Below are positions 41,590 to 47,829 of a DNA stretch of 47,829 nucleotides, in pieces. The DNA lies in NCBI GenBank assembly GCA_964529035.1, contig CAZGUG010000010.1:1-47829 (forward strand). The letters are read 5' to 3'. The notes under the pieces were generated by a model. The model was not told the DNA's origin and searched no databases. It was given only the letters and a program-made list of their open reading frames with translations. Every line of letters begins with the position of its first letter. Within the stretch, counting starts at the first letter, position 1. Position numbers and translations under genes: made by a program. This DNA comes from CAZGUG01 sp964529035 (GTDB lineage: Bacteria; Bacillota; Clostridia; Ch29).

Positions 41590-42984
41590 ATGGATAAGGA
41601 AAGGATTAAAACCTGGGTACTGGTAGGGCTTGTACTCCTTAGTTTTGCTTTTACCACACAGCTGTGGCTCAGCGTTCCGCTGGAAAGAATAATTTCCACC
41701 AGTCAGACCCACTCTGGACAGGATAGTATAAAAGACTATGACCTGTCTAGTTTTGTTTTACCCCAATGGATAGTTGTTAACTTTGGCGGAGGTTCCCACA
41801 CAAAGCTTATAAACGACTCATCCAACCGCAGGCTCTTTGGTGATATTTACGACGGTGTGTCCCTGATAATGGAGCACATTTTTGCCGGTGAGCAGGAGAT
41901 TGAATTCGTGCCGGTGGAAATGGAAGAACTGGACGCGGCCAGGGGAAGCAGGTCAATAGAGGTTGAATATAAAGGTTCCTTTGACACCGCCCTTTTTGAG
42001 GAAGTGTATGGAGGCGGGAAAAACCGGGACGGTTTTCCCTTTGTCGGCATTAAGGCGGTAATCATATCCCCCGGGTCCGACGGGGAAATATTCATATGCG
42101 ACGGCAAAAGCCAGGCCGTTTTCAAAACTGTACTGTCGACGTCAGGTACCGGCCTTGACCGACTGGTTAAGGAGCTTGAGGAAAACGATCCGGTAAAATA
42201 CTGGACGCTCCGGGAAATCGGATATAGCGATAACGATAAATTTTATGTTCCCCTGGAGATGGGTTCCTTCAGCCTGCCTGCCGGCACTGCGGTTAAGGAA
42301 ATTGATGTCAGTGACCAGCAGCTTGTTGACATGTACGCCTCCGATTTTTTCAGCGATATGTCCATGGTAAGAAAGATAACCGAAATGAACGGTTCCATTA
42401 TTTATACCGACGGACAAAACGCATTACTTAGAATTAATTCCGGCGGTTCCCTGGAATACCTGTCTTATAGCTATGTCGGGGGAGACAGCGGCAGTACCGA
42501 CATAATCAGTGCCATACATACCGCTATAAGTTTCATAGAGGAACATGGAGGAATCCCGGAACAGCTTTTTCTTGAAGAAATGTTGGAGGTGGCCGAGAAC
42601 AGCCACCGGGGTTACCGGTTTAAGTTTAATTATGCCTATAACGGCCTTCCCTTTTTCAGAAAAGGCGCTCTGGAGGCCAGTGCCGTGGAGGTTACCGTGG
42701 TTGAAGGCAGGGTAGTGAAGTATTACAGAAACATTCATCAAATAACAAGGGCAAGGATTGTACAAATGCCGCTTTTGTATCCGGTGGAGGCGGCTGACGT
42801 GGTGGCCGGGATAATAAGAGGACCCGGGGACGCAAAGGTTTCCCCCGATATTCTTGATATGTATCTCGGATACTGCATTGATATAGAAGAAGTAAGAGAC
42901 TACCAGATATTTCCAGCATGGTATATAAAGACAGAGGAGCGCGAATTTTTGGTGGATGCCTACAGAGGACAACTGGTGGAATAA
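41590..42984 (+). CDS. yycH: Wal system regulator YycH
   Basis: 464-residue membrane-anchored protein with one N-terminal transmembrane helix (about 8-27) and a large extracytoplasmic region. It starts DKERIKTWVLVGLVLLSFAF and contains WIVVNFGGGSHTKL, both in line with YycH. With YycI it modulates WalK in Bacillus. Sequence conservation in this family is low, so position between walK and yycI is part of the evidence. ATG 41590 follows GGAG at 41576-41579. Confidence 0.85.
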   Translation: MDKERIKTWVLVGLVLLSFAFTTQLWLSVPLERIISTSQTHSGQDSIKDYDLSSFVLPQWIVVNFGGGSHTKLINDSSNRRLFGDIYDGVSLIMEHIFAGEQEIEFVPVEMEELDAARGSRSIEVEYKGSFDTALFEEVYGGGKNRDGFPFVGIKAVIISPGSDGEIFICDGKSQAVFKTVLSTSGTGLDRLVKELEENDPVKYWTLREIGYSDNDKFYVPLEMGSFSLPAGTAVKEIDVSDQQLVDMYASDFFSDMSMVRKITEMNGSIIYTDGQNALLRINSGGSLEYLSYSYVGGDSGSTDIISAIHTAISFIEEHGGIPEQLFLEEMLEVAENSHRGYRFKFNYAYNGLPFFRKGALEASAVEVTVVEGRVVKYYRNIHQITRARIVQMPLLYPVEAADVVAGIIRGPGDAKVSPDILDMYLGYCIDIEEVRDYQIFPAWYIKTEEREFLVDAYRGQLVE

Positions 42985-43003
42985 GTTTCGGGGGGTTACG
43001 GCT

Positions 43004-43855
43004 ATGGACTGGGCCAGGGCTAAAACAATACTGATTACAGCCTTTATAATAACAAATATTTTTCTAGCCTATAATGTGTGGCAGACCAAATATTACGGGT
43101 ATCACAGCGAGCGTATAAGCGACCAGAGTATCAGCCAGGTGGTTGCGATACTTCAGGAAAAGGGTATTCAGCTGAATGCTTCGGTTCCGAAGGATATATA
43201 TGTGGACGGGATACTCACCGTGGAATATATGGAAATAGATACAGACAAACTGTTCAGTGCGGTTTTTGGTGACAGCTATACATACCCGGCACCACGGGAC
43301 GATTCGGTTAAATTTGTGGAAGGCGGAAAAATACTGGAAGTAAAAAACAACAAGGAAATATTCTATAACAACCTGGATTTGAGGAACATGCCGATGAACG
43401 ATCTTGCGGAACAGGAGGCGGTAAAGATTGGCGAGAATTTTCTTAAGGAGTATAATCTATATAAGGATACTATGACAGTGGACAGCATCCAGTCCATAGG
43501 GAACGGGTATTACCTGTCCTATGCACAACAGTACAAGAACAAACCGCTGGAGGTCAGCATGGTAGAAATGGAGATTACCTCAGGGGGCGTATATTCAATG
43601 CATATGCTGTGGCTTGATCCGGTGAAAATGCATTCTGAAAGGACAAAGATTGTGCATGCCCTGGATGCTCTAATAACAGTTGCCGGCAGAAGGGAAGTTG
43701 CAGACAATGCCCCGGTTGTGATTGACAGCATCAGCCTTGTGCATTTTTTCGACTGGGAGACCGCAAAGGAGGGGGAAGCGCTGCCGGCGTGGAAGATATC
43801 GGTTGACGGGGAAGCTTATTACGTAAATGCATTAACGGGACAGATAGACAGGTAG
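43004..43855 (+). CDS. yycI: Wal system regulator YycI
   Basis: 283-residue protein with one N-terminal transmembrane helix in the family start MDWARAKTILITAFIITNIF. A large outer domain follows, ending with a YycI-type repeat (VDGEAYYVNALTGQID). It partners YycH in control of WalK. GGGGGG just upstream sets ATG 43004; in-frame codons earlier overlap yycH and are not the start. A terminator follows, so walR-yycI is a unit distinct from murA-walJ. Confidence 0.88.
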   Translation: MDWARAKTILITAFIITNIFLAYNVWQTKYYGYHSERISDQSISQVVAILQEKGIQLNASVPKDIYVDGILTVEYMEIDTDKLFSAVFGDSYTYPAPRDDSVKFVEGGKILEVKNNKEIFYNNLDLRNMPMNDLAEQEAVKIGENFLKEYNLYKDTMTVDSIQSIGNGYYLSYAQQYKNKPLEVSMVEMEITSGGVYSMHMLWLDPVKMHSERTKIVHALDALITVAGRREVADNAPVVIDSISLVHFFDWETAKEGEALPAWKISVDGEAYYVNALTGQIDR

Positions 43856-43856
43856 G

Positions 43857-43886
43857 GCCTTTTTAACCGAAGGCTTCTTTTTTTTT
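43857..43886 (+). terminator. intrinsic terminator after yycI
   Basis: GCCTT (43857-43861) pairs with AAGGC (43870-43874) across an 8-base loop, and a long T-rich tract follows to 43886. The stem is short, but the T tract is strong. Confidence 0.62.
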
Positions 43887-43944
43887 GAAGGAATATATTG
43901 TTATTTGTTGAAACTTAATTTATATCGGGTGATTGTGATATTTG

Positions 43945-43953
43945 TGGTATAAT
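43945..43953 (+). promoter_or_regulatory. extended -10 promoter of murA
   Basis: TGGTATAAT has the TGN-TATAAT form, 38 bases before the murA GTG. There is no good -35, as is usual for extended -10 promoters. Confidence 0.55.
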
Positions 43954-43990
43954 GTACTTTAAAGATATATCAGAAGGGAGCTACTACAGG

Positions 43991-45250
43991 GTGGAGAAGT
44001 TTGTAATAAACGGCGGAAAACCGTTAATAGGCGAAGTAACGGTAAGCGGAGCAAAAAACGCAACTGTAGCATTAATACCCGCAGCATTGCTTGCAAATGA
44101 TATATGTGTTCTGGAAAATCTTCCCCTTATAAGGGATGTATATGTCTTAAAGGAAATCATTGAGCAGATGGGGGCCAGGGTGCGGATGGGCGGAGCCGGT
44201 ACCATGGAAATCGATTCTTCCGGACTGGACCATCCCCATATTGACAACGGCCAGGTAAAGGAGCTGAGGGCTTCCTACTACCTGCTTGGGGCACTGATTG
44301 CCCGGTTCAAAGAGGTGTCGATGGCATATCCCGGCGGCTGTGATATAGGCTTAAGACCCATTGACCAGCATATCAAGGGATTCAGGGCTTTGGGCGCGGA
44401 GGTTGAAATAGAGCATGGAAGGATCAGTCTTAAAGCCAAAAAGCTTGTGGGAAGCGATATATTCCTGGACGTGGTGAGCGTAGGCGCCACCATTAACCTG
44501 ATGATTGCCGCCACCATGGCGGAGGGCACCACTGTGCTTGAGAACGTGGCCAAGGAACCCCATGTGGTGGACGTGGCCAACTTCCTTAACTCCATGGGAG
44601 CGGAAGTAAAGGGTGCGGGCACGGATGTCATAAGGATAAAGGGCGTTGACAGGCTTCATGGAAGTTCATACATGGTTATACCAGACCAGATTGAGGCGGG
44701 TACGTATATGATTGCTGCGGCGGCCATTCCGGGCGGTAACGTGACAGTTAATAATGTTATACCAAAACACCTGGATTCCATCGCGGCAAAACTGATTGAA
44801 ATGGGGGTCAGGGTACAGTTTAACGGTGACTTCGTAAGGGTAATAAGCAGCGACAGGCCCAGGAACGTGGATATAAAGACACTTCCGTACCCGGGGTTCC
44901 CGACAGACCTGCAGCAGCCCATAACCTCAATGCTTACTGTGGCAAAGGGTACCAGCATGATTACCGAAAGCATCTGGGAAGGCAGGTTCAGGCATGTGGA
45001 CGAGCTAAAGCGAATGGGAGCCGATATAAAGGTTGAAGGCAGGGTTGCAGTTGTTGAAGGAATAAAGGAATTAAGCGGTGCCAGGATCAGCGCAACCGAC
45101 CTTCGGGCGGGGGCGGCACTGGTGATTGCGGGACTTATGGCCCAGGGAAAAACCGAGATATATAATTTGTTCCACATAGACCGGGGCTATGAGAACATCC
45201 AGGGCAAACTGGCTTCCCTTGGAGTGGATATTAAAAGGGTGAAGTTTTAG
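43991..45250 (+). CDS. murA: UDP-N-acetylglucosamine 1-carboxyvinyltransferase MurA
   Basis: First committed enzyme of peptidoglycan synthesis; transfers enolpyruvate to UDP-GlcNAc in the cytosol. The 419-residue product has the catalytic Lys22-Asn23 in VSGAKNA. The active-site loop is YPGGCDIGLRP with Cys117, the residue alkylated by fosfomycin, so the enzyme should be sensitive to that drug. FPTDLQQP and the C-terminal R-G-Y segment are also present. GTG 43991 follows AGAAGGGAG. A longer in-frame start (43952) overlaps the -10 element and is rejected. It sits between yycI and walJ, tying wall synthesis to the Wal locus. Confidence 0.95.
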   Translation: MEKFVINGGKPLIGEVTVSGAKNATVALIPAALLANDICVLENLPLIRDVYVLKEIIEQMGARVRMGGAGTMEIDSSGLDHPHIDNGQVKELRASYYLLGALIARFKEVSMAYPGGCDIGLRPIDQHIKGFRALGAEVEIEHGRISLKAKKLVGSDIFLDVVSVGATINLMIAATMAEGTTVLENVAKEPHVVDVANFLNSMGAEVKGAGTDVIRIKGVDRLHGSSYMVIPDQIEAGTYMIAAAAIPGGNVTVNNVIPKHLDSIAAKLIEMGVRVQFNGDFVRVISSDRPRNVDIKTLPYPGFPTDLQQPITSMLTVAKGTSMITESIWEGRFRHVDELKRMGADIKVEGRVAVVEGIKELSGARISATDLRAGAALVIAGLMAQGKTEIYNLFHIDRGYENIQGKLASLGVDIKRVKF

Positions 45251-45277
45251 ACCGATTGTGGTTTTCAGGGGGTATAT

Positions 45278-46090
45278 ATGACTATACGGTTTTGTGCACT
45301 ATCCAGTGGCAGTAGCGGCAACTGCCTGTTTGTGTCAACCGGGAAAACAACCATGCTGGTGGATGCCGGGTTGAGCGGCAGGAGAATCGAAAGGCTGATG
45401 AAGGAAATTGGGGCATCTCCCGGTTCGGTGGATGCCATACTTGTTACCCATGAACACATTGACCACATCAGCGGAGTAGGGGTTTTAAGCCGGCGATTTA
45501 ACATACCCGTATATGCCACCCCCCCTACCTGGCGGGCTATGACCGACAGAATAGGAGACGTATCCCTGAAAAACATCAGGGAGTTTTATTCAAATAAGGA
45601 GTTCTGTATAGACGATTTTGGGATTAAACCCTATCCCATCTCCCACGATGCGGCAGACCCTGTGGGGTTTACTTTTTGTACCGAAAGCATAAAAATAGCC
45701 ATAGCAAACGACCTGGGTTGTGTAACTCCGGAGGTGCAGCAGGAATTAAAGGGCTCCAGCTTTGTAATGCTGGAGTCAAATCATGATACCGAAATGCTGA
45801 GGATGGGATCCTATCCCTGGCATTTAAAAAGGAGGATAGCAGGCGAGAAGGGCCATCTTTCAAACGGGGACGCGGGAGATGCTCTCATAAAACTTGCGGG
45901 CAGTCCCATAAAGGCGGTGCTGCTGGGACACCTGAGCAGAGAAAACAATTATCCCCTTCTGGCGTTGGAAACGGTGAAGGGTATACTGATGCAGCAGGGA
46001 ATAGATGTGGGGAGGGAAATGAATATAGACCTGTCCTTCAGGGATAAAATAAGTAGAGTATATAACATAACCGACCGGGAGGTATATTGA
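45278..46090 (+). CDS. walJ: metallo-beta-lactamase fold hydrolase WalJ (YycJ)
   Basis: 270-residue metallo-hydrolase linked to the Wal operon and proposed to act in DNA processing or division timing. It has the family start LSSGSSGNCLF, the metal motif THEHIDH (HxHxDH) and further ligands in ISHDAADP and LGHLSRENN. It overlaps the next gene by one base (TGATG), so the two are translationally coupled. Confidence 0.94.
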   Translation: MTIRFCALSSGSSGNCLFVSTGKTTMLVDAGLSGRRIERLMKEIGASPGSVDAILVTHEHIDHISGVGVLSRRFNIPVYATPPTWRAMTDRIGDVSLKNIREFYSNKEFCIDDFGIKPYPISHDAADPVGFTFCTESIKIAIANDLGCVTPEVQQELKGSSFVMLESNHDTEMLRMGSYPWHLKRRIAGEKGHLSNGDAGDALIKLAGSPIKAVLLGHLSRENNYPLLALETVKGILMQQGIDVGREMNIDLSFRDKISRVYNITDREVY

Positions 46091-47220
46091 TGACAAAGCC
46101 GTGGATTGACAGGTTGTATCCCTACCTGATGGTTGCAGTAATAGCCGGGGCTGTGGGCGGAGCCGTGGGAGGAACTTTATCCGACAGTGCCCGGGTGCAG
46201 CAGAGGCCCATTCAATATCAAAGGCAGGAAGACACGCGGGAACCTACCAGAATTGTATACCCGGAGGGCGAAAGCCCGGGAATTGTACGGGCGGCGGCCG
46301 AGAAAAACATCCCTGCGGTGGTGTCCATTGTAACCACCGAAATAAAGAGGGACGAAATATTCAGCCCAGTCGAGGAGCGGGGAGTAGGCTCGGGGGTTAT
46401 AGTAAAGTCCGACGGGTATATTCTGACCAATGACCATGTGGTCGGTAAAAATCCCAGGGAAATTAACGTACTTTTTGAAAACGGGCAGGAGATGACAGCC
46501 GAGGTGCTGTGGCAGGACTTTGCCCTGGATTTGGCATTGATAAAGGTTGATGCCGTCGATCTTCCCTACGCCGAACTGGGCGATTCCGAACAGGTGAAGG
46601 TGGGGGACGTGGCGATAGCCATAGGAAGCCCCCTGGGCCTTAGGTTTCAAAGAACGGTAACTTCGGGCGTGATAAGTGCGCTGGACAGGTCTTTGCTGGT
46701 AGCTTCGGGCATCCAGGAAGCCATCATGGAGGACCTTATTCAAACCGATGCATCAATAAACCCCGGCAACAGCGGAGGGCCGCTTTTGAATGCCGAGGGA
46801 CAGGTTATCGGTATCAACTCGGCGAAGGCATCCGACGCCGAGGGGATAGGCTTCGCAATTCCCATCAACATTGCAAAGCCGATAATAAAACAGGTGGTGG
46901 AAAAGGGATACTTCAGGCCGATGTATCTTGGAATAGAAGGGTACGACAGGGAAATAGCAGGCTACTACAACACCGATATAGACATACAAAATGGTATTTA
47001 TGTAATCAGGGTACACCGCAATACGCCGGCCGATGCCGCCGGAATAAGGGAAGGGGATATAATACTGGAACTGGACGGGCAGGCCCTCAATACCATGGTT
47101 AAACTGAGAAGCGTATTATTTGCCCTTGACGGGCCGGGTCCCGTAAGGCTTGAGATAAAAAGGGACGGAGAAGTTATCGAAAAAGAAGTGGAACTGGCCC
47201 CAAGACCCGAAAACTTTTAG
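46090..47220 (+). CDS. htrC: HtrA/DegP-type trypsin-like serine protease with PDZ domain
   Basis: 376-residue membrane-anchored protease for damaged envelope proteins. An N-terminal transmembrane helix (about 10-32) is followed by a trypsin-like domain with catalytic His116 (LTNDHVV), Asp147 (ALDLALIK) and Ser228 (NPGNSGGPL). One PDZ domain ends the protein (NTPADAAGIREGDIILELDG). In B. subtilis the equivalent position is held by htrC (yycK). ATG 46090 is preceded by GGGAGGT. Confidence 0.92.
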   Translation: MTKPWIDRLYPYLMVAVIAGAVGGAVGGTLSDSARVQQRPIQYQRQEDTREPTRIVYPEGESPGIVRAAAEKNIPAVVSIVTTEIKRDEIFSPVEERGVGSGVIVKSDGYILTNDHVVGKNPREINVLFENGQEMTAEVLWQDFALDLALIKVDAVDLPYAELGDSEQVKVGDVAIAIGSPLGLRFQRTVTSGVISALDRSLLVASGIQEAIMEDLIQTDASINPGNSGGPLLNAEGQVIGINSAKASDAEGIGFAIPINIAKPIIKQVVEKGYFRPMYLGIEGYDREIAGYYNTDIDIQNGIYVIRVHRNTPADAAGIREGDIILELDGQALNTMVKLRSVLFALDGPGPVRLEIKRDGEVIEKEVELAPRPENF

Positions 47221-47271
47221 TAATGCTCTGAAAGGGTAATCTCATATCTGCAGTGCACATCCCGAATATTT

Positions 47272-47342
47272 TATCATTTAATGATATAATTAAATTCAAG
47301 TAGGTTTTTGTATAATGCCTGTGCTGTAAACCCGTCAGGCAT
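47272..47342 (+). promoter_or_regulatory. symmetric elements upstream of rlmH
   Basis: TATCATT-T-AATGATA (47272-47286) is a perfect 7-bp inverted repeat that runs into a TATAAT (47285-47290). A second TATAAT lies at 47311-47316. Downstream, ATGCCTG (47315-47321) pairs with CAGGCAT (47336-47342). These could be an operator with two -10 elements and a structured leader; neither -10 has a clear -35. Confidence 0.4.
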
Positions 47343-47383
47343 GTGACCTGTGCGGTTATAAAAACAGGAGAAAGGAAAAAGAT

Positions 47384-47829
47384 GTGAACATTACAATCAT
47401 AGCGGTGGGAAAGGTTAAGGAGAAGTACATAGCATCAGGCATAAAGGAATACCGGAAAAGGCTGGGCCCTTACTGTCGGCTGAACATAGTTGAGGTTCCC
47501 GACCAAAGGGCTCCCGAGAACCTGAGCAGGCGGCGGCTTGAAGAAGTAAAGAACAGGGAAGGGCGGGACATTTTAAAACATGTTAAACCCGGGAACCATA
47601 TTATTGCGCTGGATATTGGCGGCAGGCAGGCGTCCTCGGAGGATATGGCGGGCTATATAGAAAGGCTGGTTACTGGGGGAAGCAGCAGCATAATTTTTGT
47701 TATAGGCGGTTCGAACGGGCTTTCGGAAGGGGTGCTGGAGCGGGTGGACATGAAGCTTTCTTTTTCGGCCATGACCTTCCCGCACCAGCTGATGCGCCTG
47801 GTTTTAATAGAACAGATTTACCGCTGGTT
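47384..47829 (+). CDS. rlmH: 23S rRNA (pseudouridine-N3) methyltransferase RlmH, 3' truncated by window end
   Basis: SPOUT methyltransferase that acts on pseudouridine 1915 of 23S rRNA. The frame runs 148 codons from GTG 47384 to the window edge without a stop. Signatures are ITIIAVGKVKEKY at the start, IALDIGGRQASSE, IFVIGGSNGLSEGV and the closing TFPHQLMRLVLIEQIYRW. Roughly a dozen C-terminal residues are missing. The start is preceded by a GGAG/AAAGGA site. walJ-htrC-rlmH is the same order as in B. subtilis. Confidence 0.95.
   Translation, partial: MNITIIAVGKVKEKYIASGIKEYRKRLGPYCRLNIVEVPDQRAPENLSRRRLEEVKNREGRDILKHVKPGNHIIALDIGGRQASSEDMAGYIERLVTGGSSSIIFVIGGSNGLSEGVLERVDMKLSFSAMTFPHQLMRLVLIEQIYRW

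Noticed and set aside
1..47829. CRISPR arrays, defence systems, insertion sequences, rRNA genes
   Set aside because: I saw no regularly spaced repeats, transposases, cas, restriction or toxin-antitoxin genes, and no rRNA; the window is mostly conserved core.

Overview
This window is a stretch of a Bacillota (Firmicutes) chromosome, almost certainly from an endospore-forming member of the class Clostridia. The evidence is the origin-proximal gene order (mnmE-mnmG-rsmG-noc-soj-parB, then rpsF-ssb-rpsR, yybS-gdpP-rplI-lonC-dnaB, then walR-walK-yycH-yycI-walJ-htrC-rlmH), which follows the left side of oriC in Bacillus subtilis. Sporulation families (YyaC, YtvI, LonC) and clostridial families (DUF4446, DUF5711, DUF3343/YedF, COG2509 flavoprotein) support this. 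G+C is moderate by eye, AGG and ATA codons are common, and GTG/TTG starts are frequent. Two runs of exactly 100 N (36270-36369, 41253-41352) are scaffold gaps, so this is a draft or metagenome assembly and the true gap lengths are unknown. oriC should lie just outside the left edge, so + strand genes run with the replication fork. The exceptions are ytvI, yyaC, dnaC-dnaD and an S8 protease.

Layout. 1-6.7 kb: tRNA U34 modification (mnmE, mnmG), 16S methylation (rsmG), a possible 34-residue small protein, nucleoid occlusion (noc) and chromosome segregation (soj, parB), with a 15/16-match parS site directly after the parB stop. 6.7-17 kb: PhzF-like protein, cysteine desulfurase-like protein, ytvI, DUF4446, lipid kinase, YkuS, phosphoribosyltransferase, yyaC with a candidate sigma-F promoter, then a run DUF5711-cvpA-yedF-DUF3343-mscS-yyzM. 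17-25.3 kb: rpsF-ssb-rpsR with a probable S6:S18 leader, then MazG-like, yybS, gdpP, rplI, lonC, dnaB. 25.3-29.2 kb: a DnaA-box cluster behind dnaB, a DUF1858 redox protein, a COG2509 flavoprotein, a MATE transporter, and tRNA-Lys, tRNA-Asp and tRNA-Thr with clear promoters and terminators. 29.4-38.4 kb: an envelope/proteolysis block (stalk-PrcB fusion, M1 lipoprotein, LysM-G5-M23 protein, S8 protease, CapA-like lipoprotein, HELTH peptidase) interrupted by dnaD-dnaC on the minus strand. 38.7-47.8 kb: the Wal cell-wall two-component locus, murA, walJ, an HtrA-type protease and the truncated rlmH.

No unmistakably new multi-gene system is present: most of the window is conserved core. The best second looks are: (a) a four-fold 11-bp repeat array containing TGTAAC-N5-TGTAAT, an exact fit to the WalR box, directly after walK and before a gap-interrupted secreted Ig-like protein gene that sits between walK and yycH; (b) a DnaA-box cluster with one perfect box after dnaB; (c) a Noc-binding-like palindrome upstream of walR, in a window that also carries noc and parS; (d) a small ORF with a good ribosome binding site between rsmG and noc; (e) selenium-linked families (YedF, DUF3343, EF2568-type desulfurase) with no selD in view; and (f) the stalk-PrcB fusion inside the protease-rich block.
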